A stretch of DNA of 64,000 nt from Psychroserpens damuponensis (GCF_000826655.1 NZ_JXJO01000022.1:140272-204271); one strand, 5' to 3'. Positions 18,705 to 28,738 are shown, counted from the first letter of the stretch. Notes: a model not told the origin generated them from the letters alone. A program made the numbers and translations.

Positions 18705-19727
18705 TTATAAATTCCTAATTTTCTGTTCCCATTTCCATGCTGAATCCATGGCATCATGTAATGAAGATTTGGCTTCCCAACCTAAAACTGAGTTTGCTTT
18801 TTCGGTATCTGCATAAGCAGAAGTGATATCACCTTCTCGTCTAGGAGCAAATTTATAGTTTAATGATTGGCTAGACACATTCTCAAAAGCATGAATTACT
18901 TCTAAAACAGAACTTCCAACTCCTGTACCTACATTAAAAGTCTCAAAATTAGTATCGTTTTTATTATTAAGTAATCGCTGCAAAGCAATTACATGTGCTT
19001 TCGCTAAATCTACAACATGAATATAATCACGAATACAAGTGCCATCGTTTGTTGGGTAATCATCTCCAAAAACAGACAAGCTTTCTCGCAATCCAGCACC
19101 TGTTTGAGTAATATAAGGTACTAAATTTTGCGGCACTCCAATGGGTAATTCTCCAATTTTAGCACTTGGATGCGCACCTATGGGATTAAAATATCGTAAT
19201 GCAATCGCCTTCAATTTTTGATTTGCTTTACAAGTATCTCTTATGATTTCCTCTCCTATTTGTTTTGTATTTCCGTAAGGGGATTCAGCTGGTTTTACTG
19301 GAGCGTTTTCGGTAATTGGCATTGTATCAGCCTGACCATAAACAGTACACGAAGAACTAAAAATAAAGTTAGATTCCTGTAAACCTAAAACGTATTTGAG
19401 CATATAAATAAGCGTGTTCAAATTATTTTCGTAATACAGTAATGGGTTCTCTACACTTTCTCCAACAGCTTTGCTCGCAGCAAAATGAATCACACCAGAA
19501 ATATCACTATGAGATTTAAAAAAATGTGCTACCGCAGCTTTATTCTTTAAATCTAATTTCTCAAAAATGGGCTTTTTATGTGTAATAGATGTGATTCCTT
19601 CTAAGACGCTTTCCGAAGAATTTGATAAATCATCAATGATAACAACTTCAAAACCTTCATTTTGAAGCTCTACTACTGTATGCGAACCAATAAATCCCAA
19701 CCCTCCAGTTACAAGAATTTTTTTCAT
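18705..19727 (-). CDS. galE: UDP-glucose 4-epimerase
   Basis: GalE interconverts UDP-glucose and UDP-galactose (or the N-acetyl forms) for surface polysaccharide. The 340-residue short-chain dehydrogenase fold has the NAD-binding GGLGFIGSH (8-16), the SSSCTVYG active-site stretch (124-131) and the catalytic YGNTK (Tyr151, Lys155). It starts 1 nt after the DegT aminotransferase stop codon, so the two are translationally coupled and probably act in the same nucleotide-sugar pathway. Confidence 0.93.
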   Translation of the reverse strand: MKKILVTGGLGFIGSHTVVELQNEGFEVVIIDDLSNSSESVLEGITSITHKKPIFEKLDLKNKAAVAHFFKSHSDISGVIHFAASKAVGESVENPLLYYENNLNTLIYMLKYVLGLQESNFIFSSSCTVYGQADTMPITENAPVKPAESPYGNTKQIGEEIIRDTCKANQKLKAIALRYFNPIGAHPSAKIGELPIGVPQNLVPYITQTGAGLRESLSVFGDDYPTNDGTCIRDYIHVVDLAKAHVIALQRLLNNKNDTNFETFNVGTGVGSSVLEVIHAFENVSSQSLNYKFAPRREGDITSAYADTEKANSVLGWEAKSSLHDAMDSAWKWEQKIRNL

Positions 19728-19728
19728 A

Positions 19729-20883
19729 TTAAGCTGTAATGAAATTTATAACCGTAGTTGTTATAAACTCAATTTGTTCGTCATCAAGTTCGGTATGCAT
19801 TGGTAGTGATATGACTTCTTTCACCAATTGATTGGTTACTTTAAAATCATCTTCATTGTAACGCTCATCCATATATGCTTTTTGACGATGCAACGGTATT
19901 GGATAATAAACTCCACAAGGAATGCCATTGTCATTTAAATGTTTAACCAAGGCATCACGATCACTATTTATAATACGCAATGTGTATTGATGAAATACAT
20001 GACAATCACAAGAATCACAAATACCTTTACATACATCTTTACCTGTAGGGATTATTATTTGTTCGTGGTTTTCAAATGCTTTATTGTAAGCTTTTGCAGC
20101 CTGTTGTCTCGCTTTATTATAAGCATCCAACTTGTTAAGCTTAATATTTAAAATGGCTGCTTGGATTGAGTCTAACCTAGAATTCACTCCAACAACATCA
20201 TGATGATAACGTTTATACATACCATGATTTACAATACCTCTAATGGTATGAGCTAGATCATCATCATTAGTAAAAATTGCACCTCCATCACCATAACAAC
20301 CTAAATTTTTAGATGGAAAAAATGAGGTAGAAGCCACATGACCAATCGTTCCTGCTTTGGCTTTTTCACCATTACTATAGGTATAAGTCGAACCAATAGC
20401 TTGTGCATTATCTTCTATAACGAACAAATTGTGCTCACTGGCAATTTGCATGATAGCTTCCATATTAGCACACATACCAAATAAATGAACTGGTACAATA
20501 GCTTTAGTTTTAGGCGTAATAGCTTTTTTTATAGCATCGGTATCAATATTAAAGGTAACAGGATCAACATCAACAAGTACTGGAGTTAATTGCAAAAGCG
20601 CAATCACCTCAACTGTAGCTGCGAATGTAAAATCTGCAGTGATCACTTCGTCACCAGGTTTTAATCCTAAACCCATCATGGCAATTTGTAACGCATCTGT
20701 ACCATTAGCACAAGGGATGACGTGTTTAACACCTAAATAGGATTCTAAATTTTTTTGAAACTCATGAACTTTAGGTCCATTGATGTATGCTGTAGAATCT
20801 AAAACCTCCAATACAGAGCTATCTACTTGGTCTTTTATTTTGCTATATTGACCTTTAAGGTCAACCATTTGTATTTTTTTCAT
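19729..20883 (-). CDS. DegT/DnrJ/EryC1/StrS-family PLP-dependent sugar aminotransferase
   Basis: This family transfers an amino group to keto-sugar nucleotides for LPS or capsule sugars. From ATG 20883 the protein has 384 residues. The frame is open to 20913, but MKKIQMVDLKGQY is the family start. PLP contacts include Asp158 in EDNAQAIG, and the Schiff-base Lys192 sits in FFPSKNLGCYGDGG. An unusual Cys-rich insert, CKGICDSCDCHVFH (285-298), precedes HQYTLRI and could bind a metal. The sugar substrate cannot be told from sequence. It is the first gene of a two-gene operon with galE. Confidence 0.9.
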   Translation of the reverse strand: MKKIQMVDLKGQYSKIKDQVDSSVLEVLDSTAYINGPKVHEFQKNLESYLGVKHVIPCANGTDALQIAMMGLGLKPGDEVITADFTFAATVEVIALLQLTPVLVDVDPVTFNIDTDAIKKAITPKTKAIVPVHLFGMCANMEAIMQIASEHNLFVIEDNAQAIGSTYTYSNGEKAKAGTIGHVASTSFFPSKNLGCYGDGGAIFTNDDDLAHTIRGIVNHGMYKRYHHDVVGVNSRLDSIQAAILNIKLNKLDAYNKARQQAAKAYNKAFENHEQIIIPTGKDVCKGICDSCDCHVFHQYTLRIINSDRDALVKHLNDNGIPCGVYYPIPLHRQKAYMDERYNEDDFKVTNQLVKEVISLPMHTELDDEQIEFITTTVINFITA

Positions 20884-20971
20884 ATCTAACGAAATTACAA
20901 AATTCATTAGCATTAAGCAACGAAATTATTTCAAAGAACAGTATTTTAGCATGAATATTAGAATTTAAGCA

Positions 20972-22198
20972 TTGTACAACCTAGGCATCTATATTGTTTC
21001 CTTTTTACTAAAGTTACTCGCCCTATTTAATTCCAAAATTAAATTAGGTGTAAAAGGTCGACAGCAAACCTTTGATATACTTAAACATAACATAAATACA
21101 ACCGATAAAACAATTTGGTTTCACTGTTCATCTTTAGGTGAATATGAGCAAGGTCTTCCTGTTTTTGAACAATTGAGACAAAACTATCCTCAACATAAAA
21201 TTATACTCAGTTTTTTCTCACCTTCTGGATATGAAATTAGAAAAAATACGACAATAGCAGATGTGGTTATTTATTTACCTCTAGACACCAAAGCGAATGC
21301 CCAACGTTTTATACAACTTACACGTCCAGAGTTTACTGTATTTGTAAAGTATGATATTTGGCCCAACTTACTGCTTGAGTTGAAACGCCAAAAGAGAAGA
21401 GCGATATTAATTTCGGCACATTTCAGAAAAAATCAATCTTATTTTAAATTCTACGGAAATAGGCTACGCAACGCATTATTTGCATTTGAACATATTTTTG
21501 TTCAGGACCAACATTCTAAAACGCTTCTAGAAAGCATTAATTATAATACTGTTACAGTTTCTGGAGACACGAGATATGATCGTGTTTCGAATCAATTAAA
21601 TCAAAATAACACTTTAGAATTTATTTCAGCATTTAAAGAAAATAGCACTTGCATCGTCATTGGAAGTTCATGGGAAGAAGATGAAGCACTACTTATACCA
21701 TATATCAATGATAATGCTTCGGAAACATTAAAATTCATAATAGCTCCGCATGAAATTAATTCTAGTCATATAAACTCCATTACATCTAAGCTAAAGGTTT
21801 CTACCGTTTTATTTTCAGAAAAAGACGACAAAAAACTTGAAGACTATTCTGTTTTTGTTATTGACACCATTGGCTTGTTATCAAAAATTTACAGTTATGC
21901 AACTATAGCCTATGTTGGTGGAGCCATGGGAACTACAGGTCTTCATAATATTTTAGAACCAGCAACATTTGGTGTACCTGTGATTATTGGAAAAAATTAC
22001 AAGAAATTCCCAGAAGCATTTGCGATGATTAAAAGTGCAGGAGTTGTAACGATAAAAGATGAGAAACAATTGCATGATGCTTTTAGCAGGTTAATACATT
22101 CAACGCAACATCGTGAACTATTGGGTCAAAAAAATCTTAATTTCATTAAAGAAAGTAAAGGTGCTGTAGTCCAAATTATGAACTATATACGTATATAG
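20972..22198 (+). CDS. waaA: 3-deoxy-D-manno-octulosonic acid (Kdo) transferase
   Basis: WaaA (KdtA) is an inner-membrane-anchored glycosyltransferase that adds Kdo to lipid A precursor. The protein has 408 residues. An N-terminal membrane anchor (about 4-20) is followed by the HCSSLGEYEQG motif, whose Glu57 is the likely general base. The C-terminal GT-B domain carries IGSSWEEDE and the AYVGGAMGTTGLHNILEPA donor site. The start must be TTG 20972, because an in-frame TAA lies two codons upstream. It is divergent from the galE-degT operon, giving a small LPS-sugar locus. Confidence 0.93.
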   Translation: MYNLGIYIVSFLLKLLALFNSKIKLGVKGRQQTFDILKHNINTTDKTIWFHCSSLGEYEQGLPVFEQLRQNYPQHKIILSFFSPSGYEIRKNTTIADVVIYLPLDTKANAQRFIQLTRPEFTVFVKYDIWPNLLLELKRQKRRAILISAHFRKNQSYFKFYGNRLRNALFAFEHIFVQDQHSKTLLESINYNTVTVSGDTRYDRVSNQLNQNNTLEFISAFKENSTCIVIGSSWEEDEALLIPYINDNASETLKFIIAPHEINSSHINSITSKLKVSTVLFSEKDDKKLEDYSVFVIDTIGLLSKIYSYATIAYVGGAMGTTGLHNILEPATFGVPVIIGKNYKKFPEAFAMIKSAGVVTIKDEKQLHDAFSRLIHSTQHRELLGQKNLNFIKESKGAVVQIMNYIRI

Positions 22199-22264
22199 TG
22201 CATTGATTGAAGATCCTGATTTTTAGAAATGTTAAAATTTTAACGATTTATTCAATTTAAATAT

Positions 22265-22272
22265 TAATTTTG
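22265..22272 (+). promoter_or_regulatory. -7 box before the LEA-like lipoprotein gene
   Basis: TAATTTTG matches TAnnTTTG exactly, 28 nt before the ATG at 22301. No convincing -33 element is visible. Confidence 0.45.
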
Positions 22273-22300
22273 AACAATAATTAACACTAAAACTATTACA

Positions 22301-22735
22301 ATGAAAAAATTGATTTTAAACATCGCATTAGCATTGGCACTTGTTGTGTCTGTAACATCATGTAGAGAAACTAAAGAAGGAGCTGAAAATGCTGCTGACG
22401 CAATAGAAAACGCTGCTGAAGAGACAGGAGATGCTATTGAAGATGCTGCTGAAGCAACTGGTGAAGCTATAGAAGATGCTGCTGATGCAACTGGAGATGC
22501 TATTGAAGATGGTATTGATTCTGTAAAAGAAGGCGCTAAAGATGCAAAAGAAGCTACAGGTAATGCTGTTGACTCTGCAGGAAATGCAATTAAAGATGGT
22601 GCAAACTCTGTTAAAGAAGGCGCTAAAGATTTAGCTAATGACGCTAAAGATGCTGCTAACAAAACTGCTGATGATGCTAAAGAAAAAGGTGCTAATGCAT
22701 TAAATAATGCTGCAGACAAATTGAAAGATAACTAA
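22301..22735 (+). CDS. Ala/Asp/Glu/Lys-rich repeat lipoprotein (LEA-like amphipathic helix)
   Basis: The 144-residue protein has a lipoprotein signal with VVSVTSC, so Cys21 should be lipidated. The mature chain is an almost uninterrupted amphipathic helix of loosely 11-residue repeats (AIEDAAEATGE, AIEDAADATGD, SVKEGAKDAKE and similar). It shifts from acidic in the first half to mixed Lys/Asp in the second and has no aromatic residues. This resembles LEA group 3 and YtxH-like stress proteins. A role in membrane or desiccation/osmotic protection is inference. It is a single-gene unit with its own terminator. Confidence 0.85.
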   Translation: MKKLILNIALALALVVSVTSCRETKEGAENAADAIENAAEETGDAIEDAAEATGEAIEDAADATGDAIEDGIDSVKEGAKDAKEATGNAVDSAGNAIKDGANSVKEGAKDLANDAKDAANKTADDAKEKGANALNNAADKLKDN

Positions 22736-22756
22736 GATTAAAACTAATCTTTAGTA

Positions 22757-22790
22757 CAAAAAAGGTCTGATGAAAATCAGACCTTTTTTA
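22757..22790 (+). terminator. Intrinsic terminator after the LEA-like lipoprotein gene
   Basis: AAAAAAGGTCTGA pairs with TCAGACCTTTTTT around a short A-rich loop and has a T-run. Confidence 0.85.
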
Positions 22791-22836
22791 TATTGAAATA
22801 CATTTTAATTTGATAGACTCATCAACCTTTAAATAA

Positions 22837-24117
22837 TTACCTTTTTACAATTTTTAAAGTTTGAACTACTGTATCTGTTTTTAGTTTCAAAAAATACATT
22901 CCTGAAGTTAAGGTTGATGTATCAATTGTATTATCAGTATTTAAATTTACAACACTAATATTTCCTAAAACATCAATGATTTGGACTTCTTTTAGGTCTT
23001 TATCTGACATAATTTGAATGGTATTTTGAAAAGGATTAGGAAACACTTTAATAGCTGTTAGTTCAAAATCTTCTACCGATAAAGCACCACACATAGGGTT
23101 AGTTCCATTGTCTGTATTAAAAACACCATTATCAACAGACCAATTTTCCCATTGGCCACCACTTCCAGTTTCCCAATTTGATAGATCAAAATAATTGACA
23201 CCTGTATTCGTACCAGGCACTTTATAAACTTTTATGGCTTCGTTGTTTCTATCCCATGTTAAAGGTAGTCCTGAAACACATGTTTCGGGCTCAAAATCTG
23301 TAACACAATTGGCTTGTAAAAAATAGGCAAACTCCTCATATGCTGGATAATCTCCATAAACATAACCTTTCCCATTTGGTTCTATACAAACTGCGGTATA
23401 TTCATTACATCCTATTCCGAAGGAATGTGTAGCATTATCGGTTGCTATTCGAGCTAACATAACGCTATGGCGAGCTCTTCTATCTGGATCATCGTAATGC
23501 GAATCGGTAATTAAATTATTTAAATAAGGGAGATTTAAAAAATCGTTATAACCAATAGTAGCTCTATCGTGATACGGATTACTTAGAGCCTGAGCATTTG
23601 TTAGCGTGCCATTTTCCGCAGAAAAATAAGAACCTCCTAAAATTGCTAATCCTGCACTTGTACCACCAATAACACCTTGTTTTACATTTACAAAAGTATT
23701 GAGCACTTCTTCCATAGCATTGTCTTTAAAATAGCTCACATAATTGTATTGATCACCTCCAGCGAACCAAACTGCTTCGGCATTAGCTACTCTTTGCAGT
23801 ACATAAGGATCTATTGCTCCAGTTTCATTGTGTATTACAAATGTGGTTACAGAATTCACTGTAACTCCTAATTGGGAATAAAAATAATCATTATAGCCAT
23901 TACCGCCAGAGGCTCTTAGCACTACAATATCGCCTTCGTCCGCTTTATTTAAAAACCAAATCATGGCGTTATCATGCTCAGTAGCTCCACCCATCAAACA
24001 CGCTCCAGGTTGGTGATTGGTGGTCACATCTATTGTGCTTCCCGTATGATACTCAGTAAAATTTTGAGCGTTAGCAAACTGAATACTAAGCACCATTAAT
24101 AGTATATATATTCTCAT
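22837..24117 (-). CDS. Secreted cyanophycinase-like (peptidase S51) protein with T9SS type A sorting domain
   Basis: The protein has 426 residues: a signal peptide (ending ANAQ, 17), an S51-family domain, and a C-terminal type A sorting domain (about 350-426: VFPNPFQNTIQI, then VLGN and SGMYFLKL). The serine nucleophile is Ser154 in GGTSAG, preceded by WFAGGDQYNY. Cyanophycinases cleave beta-Asp-Arg dipeptides from cyanophycin, and relatives hydrolyse other alpha- or beta-aspartyl peptides. The substrate here is not proven. The protein should cross the outer membrane by type IX secretion. It starts 14 nt after the M20 peptidase gene, so the pair forms one operon. Confidence 0.9.
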   Translation of the reverse strand: MRIYILLMVLSIQFANAQNFTEYHTGSTIDVTTNHQPGACLMGGATEHDNAMIWFLNKADEGDIVVLRASGGNGYNDYFYSQLGVTVNSVTTFVIHNETGAIDPYVLQRVANAEAVWFAGGDQYNYVSYFKDNAMEEVLNTFVNVKQGVIGGTSAGLAILGGSYFSAENGTLTNAQALSNPYHDRATIGYNDFLNLPYLNNLITDSHYDDPDRRARHSVMLARIATDNATHSFGIGCNEYTAVCIEPNGKGYVYGDYPAYEEFAYFLQANCVTDFEPETCVSGLPLTWDRNNEAIKVYKVPGTNTGVNYFDLSNWETGSGGQWENWSVDNGVFNTDNGTNPMCGALSVEDFELTAIKVFPNPFQNTIQIMSDKDLKEVQIIDVLGNISVVNLNTDNTIDTSTLTSGMYFLKLKTDTVVQTLKIVKR

Positions 24118-24131
24118 TAGTTACTAATTTA

Positions 24132-25454
24132 TTATAGTTTAGAATGCACTAATCTGTACATTAATACTGCTGTTATTTTTGCTTGAGTAGCTATGGTATT
24201 TAAATTTCCAGTTTCGTTTATGGTATGGTCTCCACCTCCACCTGTAAGCCCAAGACCATCAATTGCCATATCTACATACTTTGAAGTAAATGAAATATCT
24301 GCCGCTCCTGCATTTCTAGGATTTACTGCAGAAACGGATCCAAAATCTAAGTCTTGACTAACCGTATTAAAATACGCTAAAAGTTGAGAATTCCCTTCGG
24401 TTAATGTTAATGGTGGATATGCGCCATTTTTAAATATAAGTTTAGCCTTAGTTTGAGGATAGTTTTGTGAAACAATTTTTTTCATTGTTTCTTTAGCTTT
24501 AACTAATTGATCTAAAGATACTGCTCTCAAATCACCACGAACAATAGTTTCTTGAGATACTACATTTGTTTTTCCGAAGGCATGACCTCCTGTTTTGTTA
24601 TCATCTGGCTGTAATGTTGTGCCACCTATAATAAATCCTGGGTTAAACGTAAGGTCTTTCTCTTTAGCGAGCTGAAGATAAAATTCATTTAAAATTCTTG
24701 AGGTTTCATATATTGCTCCGGCACCAATATTATTGGTGAAAATTTGAGAGGAATGTGCTGGATTCCCTGTAACTTTTAGTTCCCAATCTGCAGAACCTCT
24801 TCGAGATACGACTATTGTTTTTGGATTATTATCTCCATTTTCAAATCCTAAGGCAATATCTGCGCGTTTTGCTGCATCTATCAAATCTTTTTTAGACAAC
24901 TCTAATGGATCTCCACTTTTTTCTTCATCACCAGTCATTACAATTTCTACAGACATATCATCTAAAACACCTGCATCTTTGAGCGCTTGCATTGCTAGAA
25001 TAATAATGACATCTCCACCTTTCATATCGGCGACACCAGGACCTTTCATTATAGAATCATTAAGCATAGTGTAGTCTTGCAACGGACTTTCTAATTCAAA
25101 AACAGTATCTAAATGACCAATTAGAAGGAATTTAGGCCCTTTTTTCCCTGTTTTAGTTGCAATGAGATGTCCTGCTCGACCATACGCCTCGCCATTGGTA
25201 AGTTTTGTTTTAAAACCCAATTTATCGAGTTCTTTTTGAAACAAACTACCTACCGCTCTAACACCTTCAAAATTCATGGTGCCACTATTAATACTGATAG
25301 CTTTTTTTAATAATGTAATTGAGTTTTCAGTATGGTTATCTACAGCTCTTACAATCTTTTTTTCTTTTGTATTGTTCTGTGAAAAACCTAGAAGCGAAAA
25401 ACAGAAAAACACTAAAAGTACTAACCGTTTAGAATTAAATTTTAAAATCATCAT
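24132..25454 (-). CDS. Exported M20-family metallopeptidase (carboxypeptidase G2-like)
   Basis: This 440-residue two-zinc exopeptidase has an N-terminal signal peptide ending near LLGFSQ (25). Likely zinc ligands and catalytic residues are His114 and Asp116 (GHLDTVFE), the bridging Asp143 (VADMKGG), Glu177/178 (TGDEEKSGD), and the C-terminal His in GGGGDHTINE. It has the usual dimerisation insert. Members trim C-terminal Glu or other residues from peptides. Together with the downstream cyanophycinase-like protein it suggests extracytoplasmic peptide scavenging. Confidence 0.9.
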   Translation of the reverse strand: MMILKFNSKRLVLLVFFCFSLLGFSQNNTKEKKIVRAVDNHTENSITLLKKAISINSGTMNFEGVRAVGSLFQKELDKLGFKTKLTNGEAYGRAGHLIATKTGKKGPKFLLIGHLDTVFELESPLQDYTMLNDSIMKGPGVADMKGGDVIIILAMQALKDAGVLDDMSVEIVMTGDEEKSGDPLELSKKDLIDAAKRADIALGFENGDNNPKTIVVSRRGSADWELKVTGNPAHSSQIFTNNIGAGAIYETSRILNEFYLQLAKEKDLTFNPGFIIGGTTLQPDDNKTGGHAFGKTNVVSQETIVRGDLRAVSLDQLVKAKETMKKIVSQNYPQTKAKLIFKNGAYPPLTLTEGNSQLLAYFNTVSQDLDFGSVSAVNPRNAGAADISFTSKYVDMAIDGLGLTGGGGDHTINETGNLNTIATQAKITAVLMYRLVHSKL

Positions 25455-25750
25455 AATAACTTATTGTAATTGTCAATCTAACAAATATAAATTCAATATT
25501 TTTATTTTTAATAGTTATTTTTAACCATGAACCTTATGACGACCAATTATTTACGTTAGAATCGACTTTGTGTGCAAAGACAATTAACTAATTAAATTTA
25601 TTTTGAGATTTGAAGAAATAAACAAGTGGAAGAGGAATTGACTACCTCGAGTCACATATCAACATCTAGAGAAAAGTCAATCTATAAAAATGAATCGGTT
25701 TTTTTTTAAAGTATCCTTGAAAGCGAGCTTTCAGTATATTTTTAAAACAA
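25455..25750. other. Intergenic stretch upstream of the M20 gene
   Basis: No gene is visible. On the minus strand, TATATTTG (25482-25489) is an exact TAnnTTTG -7 box, 28 nt before the M20 start codon. The rest is AT-rich with no repeat. Confidence 0.45.
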
Positions 25751-25778
25751 AAAAGTCGAAACTTTCGTTTCGACTTTT
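25751..25778 (-). terminator. Terminator after the tRNA genes
   Basis: AAAAGTCGAAAC and GTTTCGACTTTT form a perfect 12-bp stem with a 4-nt loop, followed on the minus strand by a T-rich tract. It lies 7 nt past the tRNA-Leu 3' end. Confidence 0.8.
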
Positions 25779-25784
25779 CATCTG

Positions 25785-25868
25785 TACTGAAGACGGGACT
25801 TGAACCCGTACGTCCCAAGGGACATTGGATTTTAAGTCCAACGTGTCTACCAATTCCACCACTTCAGC
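25785..25868 (-). tRNA. tRNA-Leu (anticodon TAA)
   Basis: On the minus strand the 84-nt gene folds into a class II tRNA. The acceptor GCTGAAG pairs with CTTCAGT (G1-T72 wobble). The D-arm is TGGTGGAATTGGTAGACA, the anticodon stem-loop TTGGACTTAAAATCCAA contains TAA, the variable arm is long, and the T-arm contains GGTTCAAGTCC. CCA is not encoded. tRNA-Gly lies 47 nt upstream on the same strand. Confidence 0.95.
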
Positions 25869-25915
25869 ATTTTAGTCGGATGACTAAAAAATTGGTATAT
25901 TTTTACTAGGTATAG

Positions 25916-25987
25916 AGCGAAAGACGGGATTTGAACCCGCGACCTCCACCTTGGCAAGGTGATGCTCTACCCCTGAGCTACTTTCGC
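25916..25987 (-). tRNA. tRNA-Gly (anticodon GCC)
   Basis: The 72-nt minus-strand gene has acceptor GCGAAAG/CTTTCGC, a D-arm with AGCTCAGGGGTAGAGC, the anticodon loop TTGCCAA inside CACC/GGTG, and the T-arm GGGTTTGAATCCC. The discriminator base is T and CCA is not encoded. It is the first gene of the tRNA pair. Confidence 0.95.
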
Positions 25988-26089
25988 ATTATAGCAATTA
26001 TTTAAATGAACGTTTGTAGTAATTGCGAGTGCAAATTTAAAACATTTCCTAGAAAAGCAAAGCCTTTTAATAAAAAAATTCAACTTTTT

Positions 26090-28738
26090 TTATGCACGCT
26101 TCTTTTTCAGCAACATACGTTTAATTTCATTGAGTTTCATAAGCGCCTCTACTGGTGTTAACGTATTAATATCAATGTTAACGATCTCTTCTTTGATCTG
26201 TTCTAACAACGGATCGTCTAAATTAAAGAAACTTAACTGCATCTCATCATTTAAGTTTTTCACTTTATCTGTTAACTCTTCGGTAGAATGTGATTTTTCT
26301 AATTGCCCTAAAATTTTATTTGCTCTATGAATCACTTGTTGAGGCATTCCTGCCATTTTTGCAACGTGAATTCCAAAAGAATGATTACTTCCTCCTGCAA
26401 CCAATTTCCGAAGAAATAATACATTATCCTTTAATTCTTTTACCGAAACATTGAAATTTTTAATACGCTCAAAGGTTTCAGACATTTCATTAAGCTCATG
26501 ATAATGCGTTGCAAATAATGTTTTTGCTTTACTAGGATGTTCGTGTAAATACTCACTAATGGCCCAAGCTATTGAAATCCCATCGTAAGTACTAGTGCCT
26601 CGCCCAATTTCATCTAAAAGCACTAAACTGCGATCTGAAATATTGTTCAAAATAGAAGCGGTTTCATTCATTTCTACCATAAAGGTCGATTCTCCCATAG
26701 AGATATTGTCACTAGCGCCTACTCTTGTAAAAATTTTATCGGTTAGTCCTATAGTTGCTATTTCCGCAGGAACAAAACTTCCCATTTGTGCTAATAATAC
26801 AATTAATGCTGTTTGACGCAAAATTGCCGATTTACCAGACATATTTGGACCTGTAATCATGATAATTTGTTGCTCTACTCTATCTAAATATACATCATTA
26901 GCTATATAAGGTTCGCCATGAGGCAGCTGCTTTTCTATAACGGGATGACGACCATTTTTGATATCGAGTTCATAACCTTCGGTCAAGACTGGTCTTGTAT
27001 AATTATTCTCAATTGCTAATTGTGCAAAACCAGTTAAACAATCTAATTGAGCTATTAATGCTGAATTTTTTTGAACAGGCTGTATAAAATTAATAATCCA
27101 ATTTACTAATTCACCAAAGAGCTGTTGCTCAATTATTAAGATACGCTCTTCTGCTCCTAGAATTTTAGTTTCGTATTCTTTAAGTTCTTCAGTAATATAG
27201 CGTTCTGCACTAACAAGAGTCTGTTTTCTAATCCAATCTTCTGGAACTTTATCTTTATGTGTGTGACGTACTTCAATATAATAACCAAAAACGTTATTAG
27301 AAGCTATTTTTAGTGATGTAATACCTGTGCGTTCACTTTCACGCTCTAACATTTTATCGAGATAGTCTTTTCCGGAAGCTGACAAATCGCGAAGCTCTTT
27401 TAATTCCGAAGAAAAATCTGATGAAATGGTATTCCCTTTTAAAATATTTACAGGAGCCTCTTCGTTTAAAGTGGCTTTAATTCTTGTACGCAATTCTTCA
27501 CAAGCGTCTAATTGATCACCTAAATGCTGTAACGCTTTATTTTTTGTATGGAGTGCTAATGCTTTTATTGGCACAATAGCTTCTAAAGCATTTTTAAGTT
27601 GAATGACTTCTCTTGGCGAAATTTTAACTGTCGCTACCTTTGAAATCAAGCGTTCAATATCTCCTATTTGCTTTAATTGCTGCTGAAATTTGCCCAACAT
27701 CACAGTATCGCTTTTGACATAATCAACCACGTCATGACGTTGATTTATTTGTGACAGATTTACCAATGGCAATGCTAGCCAACGTTTTAGTAATCGTCCA
27801 CCCATTGGTGAAATTGTTTTATCAATCACATCAACAAGCGTTACTGCATTTTGATTTGTAGATTGATACAGCTCTAGATTTTTTATTGTAAAACGATCCA
27901 TCCACACATGCTCTCCTTTTGTTAAGCGTTGAATAGACGTAATATGTTGTAATTTATGATGCTGTGTTTCTCCTAAATAATGTAAAATGGCTCCAGAGGC
28001 GACAATACCTTCATATAAATCATCAATTCCAAAACCTTTAAGCGATTTTGTATTGAACTGCTTTAATAGTGTTTCATTAGCATAATCATCTTGAAACACC
28101 CAATCTTCTAAATAAAAGGCATGAAAATCGTTACCAAAAGCTTCATTAAATTTTTTACGATTAGGTTTTGAAACTAAAACCTCACTTGGTCTAAAGTTTT
28201 GAAGGAGTTTATCGACATATTCGCTATTGCCTTGAGAGATAAAAAATTCTCCTGTTGACACGTCTAAAAATGACACTCCAACACTGTTAAAAACGGCACC
28301 ATTTGATTGCGATGCAGAACTTGTTGACGGAAAATAAACAGCTGCCAAAAAATTATTTGACTTAGAATGCAAAATATCATCGTTGAGCGCAACTCCTGGT
28401 GTTACTAACTCTGTCACACCACGTTTCACAATGGTTTTGGTTTGCTTTGGATCTTCTAATTGATCACAAATTGCAACACGCTCACCTGCTTTTACCAACT
28501 TTGGCAAATACGTATTTAACGAGTGATGCGGAAACCCAGCCAACTCAATTTCACTCTCACTTCCGGCTCCTCTTTTGGTTAAAATAATGTCTAATATTTT
28601 AGACGCTTTTACGGCATCTTGACCAAATGTCTCGTAAAAATCTCCCACTCTAAATAATAACAATGCATCAGGATATTTTACCTTGATGGCATTATATTGT
28701 TTCATTAACGGTGTTACTTTTTTTACTTTTTTTGCCAA
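26090..28738 (-). CDS. mutS: DNA mismatch repair protein MutS
   Basis: MutS recognises mismatches as a dimer and hands over to MutL in an ATP-dependent step. The mismatch-reading GDFYETFG near the N-terminus supplies Phe34 and Glu36 when counted from TTG 28738. The C-terminal ATPase has the Walker A GPNMSGKS, the signature [12 protein letters not shown] and FATHYHEL. The frame is open to an ATG at 28783, but the family starts (M)[15 protein letters not shown], which matches a TTG at 28738, so 882 residues is preferred over 897. The gene stands alone between the tRNAs and trmH. Confidence 0.96.
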   Translation of the reverse strand: MAKKVKKVTPLMKQYNAIKVKYPDALLLFRVGDFYETFGQDAVKASKILDIILTKRGAGSESEIELAGFPHHSLNTYLPKLVKAGERVAICDQLEDPKQTKTIVKRGVTELVTPGVALNDDILHSKSNNFLAAVYFPSTSSASQSNGAVFNSVGVSFLDVSTGEFFISQGNSEYVDKLLQNFRPSEVLVSKPNRKKFNEAFGNDFHAFYLEDWVFQDDYANETLLKQFNTKSLKGFGIDDLYEGIVASGAILHYLGETQHHKLQHITSIQRLTKGEHVWMDRFTIKNLELYQSTNQNAVTLVDVIDKTISPMGGRLLKRWLALPLVNLSQINQRHDVVDYVKSDTVMLGKFQQQLKQIGDIERLISKVATVKISPREVIQLKNALEAIVPIKALALHTKNKALQHLGDQLDACEELRTRIKATLNEEAPVNILKGNTISSDFSSELKELRDLSASGKDYLDKMLERESERTGITSLKIASNNVFGYYIEVRHTHKDKVPEDWIRKQTLVSAERYITEELKEYETKILGAEERILIIEQQLFGELVNWIINFIQPVQKNSALIAQLDCLTGFAQLAIENNYTRPVLTEGYELDIKNGRHPVIEKQLPHGEPYIANDVYLDRVEQQIIMITGPNMSGKSAILRQTALIVLLAQMGSFVPAEIATIGLTDKIFTRVGASDNISMGESTFMVEMNETASILNNISDRSLVLLDEIGRGTSTYDGISIAWAISEYLHEHPSKAKTLFATHYHELNEMSETFERIKNFNVSVKELKDNVLFLRKLVAGGSNHSFGIHVAKMAGMPQQVIHRANKILGQLEKSHSTEELTDKVKNLNDEMQLSFFNLDDPLLEQIKEEIVNIDINTLTPVEALMKLNEIKRMLLKKKRA

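Noticed and set aside
22264..22719. Long Ala/Ser-rich ORF on the minus strand
   Set aside because: It is the mirror of the repetitive LEA-like lipoprotein gene and has no start context or family match.
25785..25987. tRNA pair as an integration (att) site
   Set aside because: No integrase, direct repeat of a tRNA end or foreign gene block lies beside it.
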